Origin: an uncultured Oscillibacter sp.
Lineage (GTDB): Bacteria > Bacillota > Clostridia > Oscillospirales > Oscillospiraceae
Direction of reading: 5' to 3'
Assembly (NCBI GenBank): GCA_910576845.1
Contig: CAJTJA010000006.1
Location: 1-25,456 of the forward strand
Length of the DNA stretch: 25,456 bases
The position numbers and the translations under genes are program-made. This document shows, in pieces, positions 7,732-15,059 of the stretch. Positions within the stretch are counted from its first letter, which is position 1. The number at the start of each line of letters is the position of its first letter. The notes below the pieces were generated by a model. That model made no database searches and was not told where the DNA came from. It saw only the letters and a list, made by a program, of their open reading frames with translations.

Positions 7732-7778
7732 GCCGGTTTTCAGACAGCTTCAATACATAGAAAGGGCAGGTCCCGTAT

Positions 7779-8447
7779 ATGTTTTTAACCGTTATCGGCG
7801 CTTTGAATGAGGGCTTTTTGCAGACGCTGAAATTATTTCTGATAACCCTGATTGGCGCCATTCCTCTGGGATTGGTTGTTTCCTTCGGCTCCATGAGCCG
7901 CTTCTCCCTCTTGCGCTGGTTTACAAAAACAGTAGTCTGGGTCATCCGTGGAACACCATTGATGCTTCAGCTCATCATCATCTTTTTCATCCCAGGGCAG
8001 CTTTTAGGGCGAAGCCCTTGGCCCGGTGGAGAATCTGGCCGTTTCCTAGCCTCTGCTGTCGCATTTATTATCAACTACGCCTGCTACTTCTCCGAAATCT
8101 ATCGAGGCGGCATTCAAGGAGTTCCTGTAGGACAGCAGGAGGCCGGCATGGTGCTTGGCATGACAAAATCCCAAATCTTTTTTAAAATTACTCTTTTGCA
8201 GATGGTGAAACGAATTGTTCCTCCCATGTCCAACGAGATTATCACATTGGTAAAGGATACCTCCATTGCCCGTATTATCTCTTTGCAGGAAGTTATATGG
8301 GCCGGCTACGCCTTTTTAAAAAGCTCCCACGGCTATTCCGGCCTGCTCTGGCCGCTGTTCTTTACCGGCGTTTACTACTTGCTGTTCAACGGTGCGCTGA
8401 CCCTCTTCTTTGGCTGGGTGGAGCGCAAGCTGGACTATTTCCGCTGA
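7779..8447 (+). CDS. Amino-acid ABC transporter permease
   Basis: Membrane subunit of the polar amino-acid uptake (His/Glu/Gln/Arg/opine) family; 222 residues is the normal length. Hydrophobic spans appear at about 13-35, 52-72, 90-108 and 185-212. The EAA loop that docks on the ATPase is visible at about 121-141 (EAGMVLGMTKSQIFFKITLLQ region, Gly at 127), followed by the VPPMSNEIITLVKDTSI stretch typical of this family. The stop precedes the ATPase ATG by 17 nt, so the two are co-translated from one transcript. Only one permease gene is present, so it probably works as a homodimer. Confidence 0.93.
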   Translation: MFLTVIGALNEGFLQTLKLFLITLIGAIPLGLVVSFGSMSRFSLLRWFTKTVVWVIRGTPLMLQLIIIFFIPGQLLGRSPWPGGESGRFLASAVAFIINYACYFSEIYRGGIQGVPVGQQEAGMVLGMTKSQIFFKITLLQMVKRIVPPMSNEIITLVKDTSIARIISLQEVIWAGYAFLKSSHGYSGLLWPLFFTGVYYLLFNGALTLFFGWVERKLDYFR

Positions 8448-8464
8448 GAGAGGAGCTGCACAAT

Positions 8465-9232
8465 ATGGCAATTTTAGAAGTGCGAAACATTGAAAAGCAT
8501 TTTGGAAGTACACAGGTCCTCACAGATATCAGCTTCTCTCTGGAGGAAGGACAGGCATTATCCATCATTGGATCCTCCGGTTCCGGAAAGACTACGCTTC
8601 TCCGCTGCCTGAACTTTTTAGAACGGCCGGACCATGGCTCTATTTCTGTAAAGGGCAGCGTGATTTTTGATGCCACGGACCCTGCAACCCAAGCAGAGAA
8701 AGACATTCGTCAAAAGAGACTCCATTTTGGTCTGGTCTTTCAGAATTTCAACCTTTTTCCTCAATATACGGCTTTGCAAAACGTTACCTTAGCCAGAGAA
8801 CTGCTGTCTAAAGAGCAGGGCGGCGAGAGCAAGGACGCCATTACTAAGGCGGGCCAGGAGCTGCTGGAGCAGATGGGCCTCGCTGACCGGGCAGACCATT
8901 ATCCCCACCAGCTTTCCGGCGGGCAGCAACAGCGGGTAGCCATCGCCAGAGCACTGGCCCTTCACCCGGATATTCTCTGCTTTGATGAGCCCACCTCCGC
9001 TTTGGATCCGGAACTCACAGGTGAAGTTCTGCGAGTCATCCGATCCCTGGCAGAGCAGAAAACCACTATGATTATTGTTACCCATGAGATGGCCTTTGCA
9101 AGGGACGTAGCGGATCAAGTGATCTTTATGGATGACGGAGTTATTGTGGAGCAAGGCAGTCCCAGAGATGTCATCGACCATCCAAGGGAAGAACGTACAA
9201 AGCAGTTTCTCTCTCGTTATGCCAATAGCTGA
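8465..9232 (+). CDS. Amino-acid ABC transporter ATP-binding protein
   Basis: Cytoplasmic ATPase that powers the importer. The 255-residue protein has Walker A GSSGSGKT (36-43), Q-loop Gln93 in VFQNFNLFP, signature LSGGQQQR (150-157), Walker B with DEPT (174-177), D-loop SALDPE, and switch His207 in VTHEM; all catalytic motifs are intact. It closely resembles the GlnQ/HisP class. The start at 8465 is chosen from GAGAGGAG just upstream and from the conserved first beta strand; the frame runs upstream to 8297 but overlaps the permease. A strong terminator follows. Confidence 0.95.
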   Translation: MAILEVRNIEKHFGSTQVLTDISFSLEEGQALSIIGSSGSGKTTLLRCLNFLERPDHGSISVKGSVIFDATDPATQAEKDIRQKRLHFGLVFQNFNLFPQYTALQNVTLARELLSKEQGGESKDAITKAGQELLEQMGLADRADHYPHQLSGGQQQRVAIARALALHPDILCFDEPTSALDPELTGEVLRVIRSLAEQKTTMIIVTHEMAFARDVADQVIFMDDGVIVEQGSPRDVIDHPREERTKQFLSRYANS

Positions 9233-9266
9233 TGTGCAATTTCTGAAAATGTCAAACTTCTTTGAG

Positions 9267-9303
9267 AAAAAGAGAGTGGGAGAAAATCTCCCACTCTCTT
9301 TTT
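9267..9303. terminator. Strong bidirectional terminator, ABC operon / sipL
   Basis: A 12-bp stem GAGAGTGGGAGA (9272-9283) / TCTCCCACTCTC (9287-9298) with loop AAA is flanked by A5 and T5, which extend it to 17 bp. It serves the ABC operon on the plus strand and sipL on the minus strand; the sipL stop lies inside its edge. Confidence 0.9.
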
Positions 9304-10840
9304 AAGCTCTTTTTCTCGGAATCAGCAGCATCTGATCCTGCGAAATTTCTTCCTCTTTCTCCAATTGATTGGCTGAGAGAATGGCAGCAATGGTGGTATT
9401 GTACTTCTTTGCCAAATCCCAAGCACTCTCCTGCTTTCCAATACACCGCAGAACCAGAGATGGAGCGCCGGAAGCGTCTTTGGCAGTCTCCATGTCCAGC
9501 TTGGCGGCTGAAACACAGACTTTCTTCACATGGGCCGCCGCTTCTACCTGAAAGTCCACCGGAAAGCGGACCTCGATGCCCCGATCGCCAAGCGTACCCT
9601 GGACCTCTTCAGCACAGACGGCGCGAGCGGTAATCCGGCAGTCTTCCGGCAGTTCCAGCTGGCAGACCGCGTCGATGCCTCTCTCCGCCACCAGGGGCAC
9701 GCCTCCCTCATCCAAATACATGGCCCTTACCGTAACCCCGGTCCGTAAGACCGCCATGTTTCCCTCTCGACTGACAGACACCGCACCACACTTAGCGGAC
9801 AGCGCCAGAATGGATTCCGCCACTACGCCAATCTCCAGCACCTCCCGCAATGTCTGACGGCGGGAGAAGTTCTCACAAAAGCTGGTAATGTTTAACGGAG
9901 CCGCGTCGTAAGTCATATCATAGGCAGTGGAATACAAATCGCTGAGCAGAGTCAGCTCCTGTTCCTCCCGCAACAAGGCGGTGGCATGGAGGTATAATGT
10001 CACTGCAATCTGGCGGCCCTCCGGGTCATCGCCATCGATCTGGAAGTCTGTACCCGTCAACTGTAATTGCAGGCTGGCAGCGGAGCCTTCCAAGGCTCCC
10101 TCCACCTCCATAATTTGAGAGAAAGGCAGTTCCGCCGCAGCAGAGCTACATCCGCCGCTGTGATCCCTGTAGATCAGACTGACGGAAAACATGCCCTTAA
10201 AAATCAGCTTGCTCCCTACTATCTTTGTCTCCGTGACAGTGCTGGAAACCTGACTTGTCAGCAACTCGACCGCCCCCTCCCGTCCTGGGGAAAGGTTCAT
10301 CTCATCCGTAAACGTAAAATCCTTTTCAGAAATGTGTGTCAACAGGATGGCATGCTGTCCCTCCTGACGTTTCTCTACCTGAAGGCTTGCGTTCTCCTCT
10401 GTATCCGAGCAGAATTCCAGGGGTTTGCGCTGATAACCTGTCACATGGGTTACAAGCTTGCAGTGGGTAAAGATTTTTCGGGGGTTCAGCATCCGGGCTT
10501 CTAAAAACTCCGTCTCTGTTTCTGCAATCAGGTGCTGACAGTTTGGCAAGGCCCGGCTGTCGCTCTCAGCAGTAAAGGGAATGGCAAATTCCAGGGTACG
10601 AATGCCGCTCTCACCATCAGGAGTATAGAGTACAGTAACCTGAACGGTGCCAGAAAGCTCCGCTTTTCCATCCCGGAGCTCTCGACTGTGGAGGTAAACC
10701 TTCCCATCGGTTTCGATAATGCGGGCAATGTCCGGGCAGTAGTCCGGCACAATGGTTTCCGCCGTTTCCTCCTGGGCCAGAGTCAGCTCTCCTCCCATCT
10801 CATATGTGTCTAAAGACACTTTTTTCAGTTCCAGTTCCAT
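9302..10840 (-). CDS. sipL: SipL, SpoIVA-interacting spore coat morphogenetic protein (DUF3794/LysM)
   Basis: Clostridial sporulation protein needed to tether the coat to the forespore; in Clostridioides difficile its C-terminal LysM domain binds SpoIVA. The 512-residue length is close to that protein. The N-terminal part (about 25-120, with VPDYCPDIARI at 31-41) and at least one later repeat are SPOCS/DUF3794-type beta domains. The last 45-50 residues are a LysM module (SAWDLAKKYNTTIAAILSAN…MLLIPRKRA). The start at 10840 has AAGGAGT about 6 nt upstream; a longer reading to 10894 lacks a ribosome site. A sigma-E-like promoter lies at 10884-10910, and spoVM ends 73 nt upstream. SpoIVA, the expected partner, is encoded 2.7 kb away. 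Confidence 0.88.
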   Translation of the reverse strand: MELELKKVSLDTYEMGGELTLAQEETAETIVPDYCPDIARIIETDGKVYLHSRELRDGKAELSGTVQVTVLYTPDGESGIRTLEFAIPFTAESDSRALPNCQHLIAETETEFLEARMLNPRKIFTHCKLVTHVTGYQRKPLEFCSDTEENASLQVEKRQEGQHAILLTHISEKDFTFTDEMNLSPGREGAVELLTSQVSSTVTETKIVGSKLIFKGMFSVSLIYRDHSGGCSSAAAELPFSQIMEVEGALEGSAASLQLQLTGTDFQIDGDDPEGRQIAVTLYLHATALLREEQELTLLSDLYSTAYDMTYDAAPLNITSFCENFSRRQTLREVLEIGVVAESILALSAKCGAVSVSREGNMAVLRTGVTVRAMYLDEGGVPLVAERGIDAVCQLELPEDCRITARAVCAEEVQGTLGDRGIEVRFPVDFQVEAAAHVKKVCVSAAKLDMETAKDASGAPSLVLRCIGKQESAWDLAKKYNTTIAAILSANQLEKEEEISQDQMLLIPRKRA

Positions 10841-10883
10841 GAAGAACTCCTTCCTTTCCCGGCAGGTATAGAATCCATGTCCT

Positions 10884-10910
10884 ACTCTATGCACTGCCGG
10901 GGCAGGATAT
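10884..10910 (-). promoter_or_regulatory. Sigma-E-like promoter of sipL
   Basis: On the minus strand ATA (10910-10908) is followed after 16 bases by CATAGAGT (10891-10884), the same -10 octamer and spacing as before spoIVA. The start would be near 10877, 37 nt before the ATG. The spacer holds a short inverted repeat, CTGCC/GGCAG (10894-10905). Confidence 0.55.
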
Positions 10911-10913
10911 GTT

Positions 10914-10982
10914 TTAGACCTTAAAAATCTTCTTCAGGATACCCCGAAGCATTTTAGGGGACTTCCAGACCACGATATTCAT
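10914..10982 (-). CDS. spoVM: Stage V sporulation protein M (SpoVM), 22-residue peptide
   Basis: Tiny amphipathic membrane peptide that senses the convex forespore surface and recruits SpoIVA. The reading frame encodes MNIVVWKSPKMLRGILKKIF followed by KV and TAA. Compared with the 26-residue Bacillus peptide it keeps Lys7, Pro9 (the functionally critical proline), Lys10, Leu12, Gly14 and Ile15 in register, with a shorter tail and Trp6. AAAGGAGG lies 6 nt before the ATG, a very strong site. Location supports the call: in B. subtilis spoVM also follows the prkC-rsgA string, and here sipL is the next gene, 73 nt on. It is far too short for ordinary gene finding. Confidence 0.88.
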   Translation of the reverse strand: MNIVVWKSPKMLRGILKKIFKV

Positions 10983-11120
10983 ACAGCGCCTCCTTTCTTG
11001 TTTCAAGTCCGCATGTAAATTTGCCATTTTCAGGCAGATATGGAAAAACCTCAAATCTCAGCAGCGCGTAAAGCTCTTTTAAAACACTGCGTCCAAGCTA
11101 AGCAACCCTTGGAAAACGCG

Positions 11121-11327
11121 TCAGCGCCGGCAGCAGGCGCAGCCGCAGCCGATCAGCAAAAATGCAACCAGGAACATCAGCAATCCTATAGGGAAAATTG
11201 CAGCGATTAAAATCCCTGCGCCCAAGGCTACTGCGCAGATGCCCAGCAGGCGGCAGCCCTCACCTCCGCTTCCAAAGCCTCCGTTTCCTAATCCCCAGTT
11301 TCCACACCCCCTATTTCCACAGCCCAT
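11121..11327 (-). CDS. Small Gly/Cys-rich membrane protein, unknown function
   Basis: The 68-residue protein has two unlike halves. Residues 1-23 are a Gly/Asn/Cys-rich repeat (GCGNRGCGNWGLGNGGFGSG). The rest is a hydrophobic hairpin of two short spans (about 26-45 and 47-62) ending in the cysteine cluster CGCACCRR. I do not recognise a family; the layout recalls the short Gly-rich hydrophobic sporulation peptides such as YjcZ of Bacillus, but that is a resemblance only. ATG at 11327 is preferred (GGAGG 10 nt upstream); a GTG at 11336 is only 1 nt from the same GGAGG and too close. It stands alone between the rsgA terminator and spoVM (138 nt gap), so it may share forespore or mother-cell expression with spoVM. 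The space 10983-11120 shows no terminator. Confidence 0.65.
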   Translation of the reverse strand: MGCGNRGCGNWGLGNGGFGSGGEGCRLLGICAVALGAGILIAAIFPIGLLMFLVAFLLIGCGCACCRR

Positions 11328-11408
11328 TGGCGTCACGCCTCCTTTCTTTCTGTATCAGTATATACAGCGAAGCGGCGGCAGGTGCCTGAAAAATGGCTTA
11401 CGCAAAAA

Positions 11409-11438
11409 CCCGCCGCCCCGAAAACGCGAGGCGGCGGG
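11409..11438 (-). terminator. Terminator of the yicC-rsgA gene string
   Basis: A 9-bp all-G/C stem CCCGCCGCC (11409-11417) / GGCGGCGGG (11430-11438) lies a few bases after the rsgA stop and is followed on the minus strand by TTTTTGCG. The plus strand also has T-rich sequence after it, but no plus-strand gene ends here. Confidence 0.85.
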
Positions 11439-11443
11439 CTTTT

Positions 11444-12325
11444 TTATTTTTTTTCCCGCCAGTCCTGGAGGGGTTTTAGCTCTTCGTAGAGGCGGAGGTA
11501 ACTATTGTGGCGGCTCTTTTGAAGTTCTCCCCTCTGAAGGGCCTCTAAAAGAGCACAACCTTTCTCCCTGGTATGGCTGCATCCCACAAAACGGCAGTCC
11601 TTCAAATAAGGCGCAAACTCCAAAAACGTCTCCGGCAGCCGGCGCTTTAGTTCCAAATCGAGCTCTCCGGCATCAAATGATGAAAAACCGGGTGTATCAA
11701 TCACTTCCGCCCCACAAGATAAACGGCATATCTCGACATGGCGTGTGGTATGCCGGCCGCGTCCAAGAGCGCTGCTGACTTCGCCAACACGCAGATGAAG
11801 ACTGGCATCCAGCGCATTTAAAATGCTGGATTTTCCCACGCCGGAATTACCCGTAAAGGCAGAAAGCTTTCCAGAGATGATACTCCTCAATTCTTCTATC
11901 CCCTCACCGGTCTCGGCGCTGATCCGCAATGTGACAAAACCAGAGTCACAATAGATACGATAGAGTTCATCCGCCCGGTCCAAATCACACTTATTTAGCA
12001 GCACCACAACCCGGCAGTTCTTCAGCGCAGCAATAGCGGCTACCCGGTCGATCAGAAAAGGATCGGTTCTAGGAATAGCGGCGGAGGCAATCACTGCCAG
12101 TTGGTCAATGTTTGCCACAGCTGGCCGGTTAAACGAGTTCTTCCGAGGCAAAACATACTCAACAACGCCTTCTCCGCCTCCCAATTTTTGAACTTCCACC
12201 TCATCGCCTACCAGGGGGGAAATTCCATCTTTGCGGAATTTCCCCCTAGCCCGGCATGCCAAAATCTCTTGACCGGTATTAACGTAATAAAATCCGCTGA
12301 GCGCTTTTTGAATTCGTCCCGTCAT
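11444..12325 (-). CDS. rsgA: Ribosome small-subunit-dependent GTPase A
   Basis: Circularly permuted GTPase that helps late maturation of the 30S subunit. The 293-residue protein has an N-terminal OB-fold (about 1-65), then the permuted G motifs: G4 NKCD (111-114), G1 GNSGVGKS (159-166), switch region GRGRHTT (188-194) and G3 DTPG (210-213). A C-terminal zinc knuckle follows with Cys244, Cys249, His251 and Cys257. The ATG at 12325 is separated from the prkC stop by a single base, so translation is probably coupled; no separate ribosome site is clear. In Bacillus the homologue (CpgA/YloQ) is a substrate of PrkC, in line with the linkage. It is the last gene before a strong terminator. Confidence 0.95.
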   Translation of the reverse strand: MTGRIQKALSGFYYVNTGQEILACRARGKFRKDGISPLVGDEVEVQKLGGGEGVVEYVLPRKNSFNRPAVANIDQLAVIASAAIPRTDPFLIDRVAAIAALKNCRVVVLLNKCDLDRADELYRIYCDSGFVTLRISAETGEGIEELRSIISGKLSAFTGNSGVGKSSILNALDASLHLRVGEVSSALGRGRHTTRHVEICRLSCGAEVIDTPGFSSFDAGELDLELKRRLPETFLEFAPYLKDCRFVGCSHTREKGCALLEALQRGELQKSRHNSYLRLYEELKPLQDWREKK

Positions 12326-12326
12326 G

Positions 12327-14312
12327 TCAGCTAAATTGCAGATCGTGGGTTTGGCTCTGATCCAGCACACCGTCAAATTCCACTTTGACTGTTTGTGTTC
12401 CCGAACCAGTCAAACGCACATGCGCATAAACGTCGGCACAGCTCACCCGCTCGGAATATTGCGGCGCCTCCTCACTGCCCACATAAACATCCACCTGTAC
12501 AGTAGTGCGGTCGTCCTGCGGCAGTTCAATGTCCAGCTCCCTGGTAACGGTAGTCACGCCCTTACTGACCTTGAACTTGATCGTATCCCATTCCTTCACT
12601 TTGGTGCTTGCCTCTATGCTCTGCCAGATAACAGTGTCCGCCTCCTGCTCACTTTCCACGTATTCGATATCCGCTTCCGTGCATGTCAAATGCCAAGGAT
12701 CCACCAGCTCTCTCAAAACCTTATCTATCGGTTGAGTAACAAAATTAGGTACTACAACTTCTTTCAACTCCGGTCCTTTGCTGACGATCAGGCGAATACT
12801 GTCACCATTTTTCAGAGGCTCATGTTCAGCTGGTTCACTGCGAATAATATAGCCCTCTGTGATATCGCTGAACTCCATTTCTGCCTCATCAAAAATTATT
12901 TCCAAATTATACTTTTCCTTCAGGCTCTTCAAAAGCACTTGCGCTTGAGAAACGGTTTTGTTCGTGACATCCAGCATTTCACCAGTATCTTCTCCAGCGC
13001 TGAGCCACACTTCAATAACCAAATTATCGCCTTTACGGTGGCTGTCTGCTGCGGGACTCTGCTTTGCAATCGTTCCAACAGGATAGTCGCTGAAGGAGCT
13101 CTCTTCTTTTACATCCAGTTCGAAAATGTCTTTCACACCAGCCAGCTCACTGGCTTCTTCAGGCGTATAACCCAAAACTAAGGGCACCGCATATGTCTGA
13201 GGTGCTTCTGGCTGCTCAATGGATTCCGAGACCATGCGGAACAGCACCACGGCCAACGCCGCTGCCAATACAATGGCAACTCCAACTAAGACTTTTATTC
13301 CGGCTCCCCCGCCTCGATGTGACACTTCATAATCGTCTTCATAGTCTCGCCGGTGTTCTCGTCCTCTCTCCCGTTCCCGATTTTTAGGAGTAGGATGGAG
13401 AGTTTGATCATAGGTGCGGATTGGCTGAGTGGGTTCTACCGGTTCTTCTGGCCGAAGGTCCATCATCGTAAAATCTAGACTGATATTCGGATTTTTTCGA
13501 AAATCTTCCAGATCTGCAATCATGGCATCGGCAGAGGCATATCTCCGGTTCAAATCTGGTGACATGGCTTTCATGCAGATCAATTCCAACTGAGAGGGTA
13601 TCTCTAAATTCAGCTCTCTGGGCGCTAAAGGTACGGCGCTGAGATGCTGGATGGCTACAGACACAGCGGAATCCCCTTCAAAAGGCAGCCGTCCAGTAAG
13701 CATTTCATACATCACTACACCGGAGGAATAGATATCGGACCGGGCATCTGTCCGTTCTCCCCGGGCCTGCTCTGGAGAAATATAATGAACAGAACCCAAA
13801 GCTTCCTGGGTCAGGGTCTGGGCGGAATTTTCCAGACAGGCAATTCCAAAATCGGCCACTTTTACGCTGCCATCCCGCAAAACCATAACATTTTGAGGTT
13901 TAATGTCCCGATGAACAATGCCGCGGCTGTGGGCGTGGCTGAGCCCCCGCATAATCTGAGTAATAAAGTGCAGGGATTCCCTCCAATTTAATTGACCTCG
14001 CTTTTCCATATACTGTTTTAAAGTAATACCATCAATGAGCTCCATGACGATATACTCTGTATCGCCCCCCCTGGACACATCGTAAACCGACACAATATTC
14101 GGGTGGGACAATTGCGCGACAGCTTGTGATTCCGCATTGAAACGGCGGCGGAAATCCTCATCCTGAGCCAGATCGCTTTTCAATATTTTTAATGCAACAA
14201 GGCGGTTGAGCCGGTGGCACTTTGCCTTATAGACCACCGCCATTCCTCCCGTGCCAATACGCTCAAGAATTTCATAGCGGTTATCCAGCATTTTTCCAAT
14301 GTACTGATCCAT
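12327..14312 (-). CDS. prkC: PASTA-domain Ser/Thr protein kinase
   Basis: Membrane sensor kinase that responds to cell-wall fragments; PrkC also signals spore germination in Bacillus. The 661-residue protein has a cytoplasmic kinase domain (about 13-270) with GTGGMAVVYKA, catalytic Lys42, HRDIKPQN (134-141) and DFG (154-156), all intact. A charged juxtamembrane stretch rich in Arg/Glu/Asp (310-332) precedes one membrane span at 339-359. The outer part holds three PASTA repeats (about 372-440, 442-515, 517-585) and an extra beta-rich end of about 75 residues. GGGAGGAGGAG gives a very strong ribosome site. The gene follows its phosphatase by 15 nt. Confidence 0.96.
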   Translation of the reverse strand: MDQYIGKMLDNRYEILERIGTGGMAVVYKAKCHRLNRLVALKILKSDLAQDEDFRRRFNAESQAVAQLSHPNIVSVYDVSRGGDTEYIVMELIDGITLKQYMEKRGQLNWRESLHFITQIMRGLSHAHSRGIVHRDIKPQNVMVLRDGSVKVADFGIACLENSAQTLTQEALGSVHYISPEQARGERTDARSDIYSSGVVMYEMLTGRLPFEGDSAVSVAIQHLSAVPLAPRELNLEIPSQLELICMKAMSPDLNRRYASADAMIADLEDFRKNPNISLDFTMMDLRPEEPVEPTQPIRTYDQTLHPTPKNRERERGREHRRDYEDDYEVSHRGGGAGIKVLVGVAIVLAAALAVVLFRMVSESIEQPEAPQTYAVPLVLGYTPEEASELAGVKDIFELDVKEESSFSDYPVGTIAKQSPAADSHRKGDNLVIEVWLSAGEDTGEMLDVTNKTVSQAQVLLKSLKEKYNLEIIFDEAEMEFSDITEGYIIRSEPAEHEPLKNGDSIRLIVSKGPELKEVVVPNFVTQPIDKVLRELVDPWHLTCTEADIEYVESEQEADTVIWQSIEASTKVKEWDTIKFKVSKGVTTVTRELDIELPQDDRTTVQVDVYVGSEEAPQYSERVSCADVYAHVRLTGSGTQTVKVEFDGVLDQSQTHDLQFS

Positions 14313-14327
14313 GCAGCTCCTCCTCCC

Positions 14328-15059
14328 TTATAATTTCCTTGCCAAAACAACCGTCACATTATCAGATGCCCCCCGGCTCTTGGAGATTGCCAACAGACGT
14401 TCCATGCACGTCTCTGCATCCTCACGGAGAACCTCACATAAAATCTCCTGATCCGTCACCGTATTGACGAGGCCATCGGTACAGAGAAGCAGGTAGTCTC
14501 CAGGAAGCAGCCTGCAAGTGTAGCAGTCACATTCCGGATCCACATCCGGTCCCAAAGCGCGGGTAATAAGATTTCGGTTTGGATGGCGGCGAGCCTCCTC
14601 AGCAGTGATATCCCCTCGCTCAACCATATGTTCTACCAGAGAGTGATCTCTTGTTACCTGAATAATACGGCCCTCCGTAATGTGATAAGCACGGCTGTCG
14701 CCCACATTGGCAATCACCACTCCGCCATCAAAAGATACAGAAGAAACCAACGTGGTTCCCATACTCTGATATTCCTCCGAACTTTTGGCAGCTTCCCGCA
14801 CAGCACGATTCGCCAAAGCCACCGCCGCAATAGAAGCCTCGCACAAATGATCCGGTGTAATATCCAGAGATAAGCGTTTCTCCATTTCTGCAGAAAATGT
14901 ATTTACTGCGATGCTGCTGGCCAGTTTTCCGCCCGCAGCTCCTCCCATCCCGTCACAAACCACGCAAATCGTGTGCCCAAATGCAGTCCTCACCGCATAC
15001 GCATCCTGATTTTCTTTTCGGACGAGACCGGTATCCGTTATGCTCCATATGTTCATCAT
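14328..15059 (-). CDS. stp: PP2C-type Ser/Thr phosphatase
   Basis: Metal-dependent phosphatase that reverses PrkC phosphorylation. The 243-residue protein shows the PP2C motifs RKENQDA (14-20, metal-binding Asp19), VCDGMGG (34-40), a central GDSRAY motif (about 116-121), LLLCTDGL and the final SDNVTVV. The start at 15059 uses GGGGAGG 7 nt upstream; the ATG overlaps the rlmN stop by 4 bases (ATGA). Upstream in-frame codons to 15110 lie inside rlmN and are not needed. Phosphatase next to kinase is the usual arrangement in Gram-positive bacteria (prpC-prkC). Confidence 0.95.
   Translation of the reverse strand: MMNIWSITDTGLVRKENQDAYAVRTAFGHTICVVCDGMGGAAGGKLASSIAVNTFSAEMEKRLSLDITPDHLCEASIAAVALANRAVREAAKSSEEYQSMGTTLVSSVSFDGGVVIANVGDSRAYHITEGRIIQVTRDHSLVEHMVERGDITAEEARRHPNRNLITRALGPDVDPECDCYTCRLLPGDYLLLCTDGLVNTVTDQEILCEVLREDAETCMERLLAISKSRGASDNVTVVLARKL

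Noticed and set aside
10983..11120. Possible sporulation promoter before spoVM (CATATCTG and AT-rich elements)
   Set aside because: No pair fits the sigma-E, sigma-G or sigma-K spacing; left unassigned.
11239..11778. 179-codon plus-strand frame across the rsgA terminator
   Set aside because: Antisense to rsgA and the Gly/Cys-rich gene and reads through the GC-rich hairpin; no protein-like pattern.
12324..13181. 285-codon plus-strand frame
   Set aside because: Lies entirely antisense to prkC (PASTA region) with no ribosome site or recognisable product; a shadow of coding bias.
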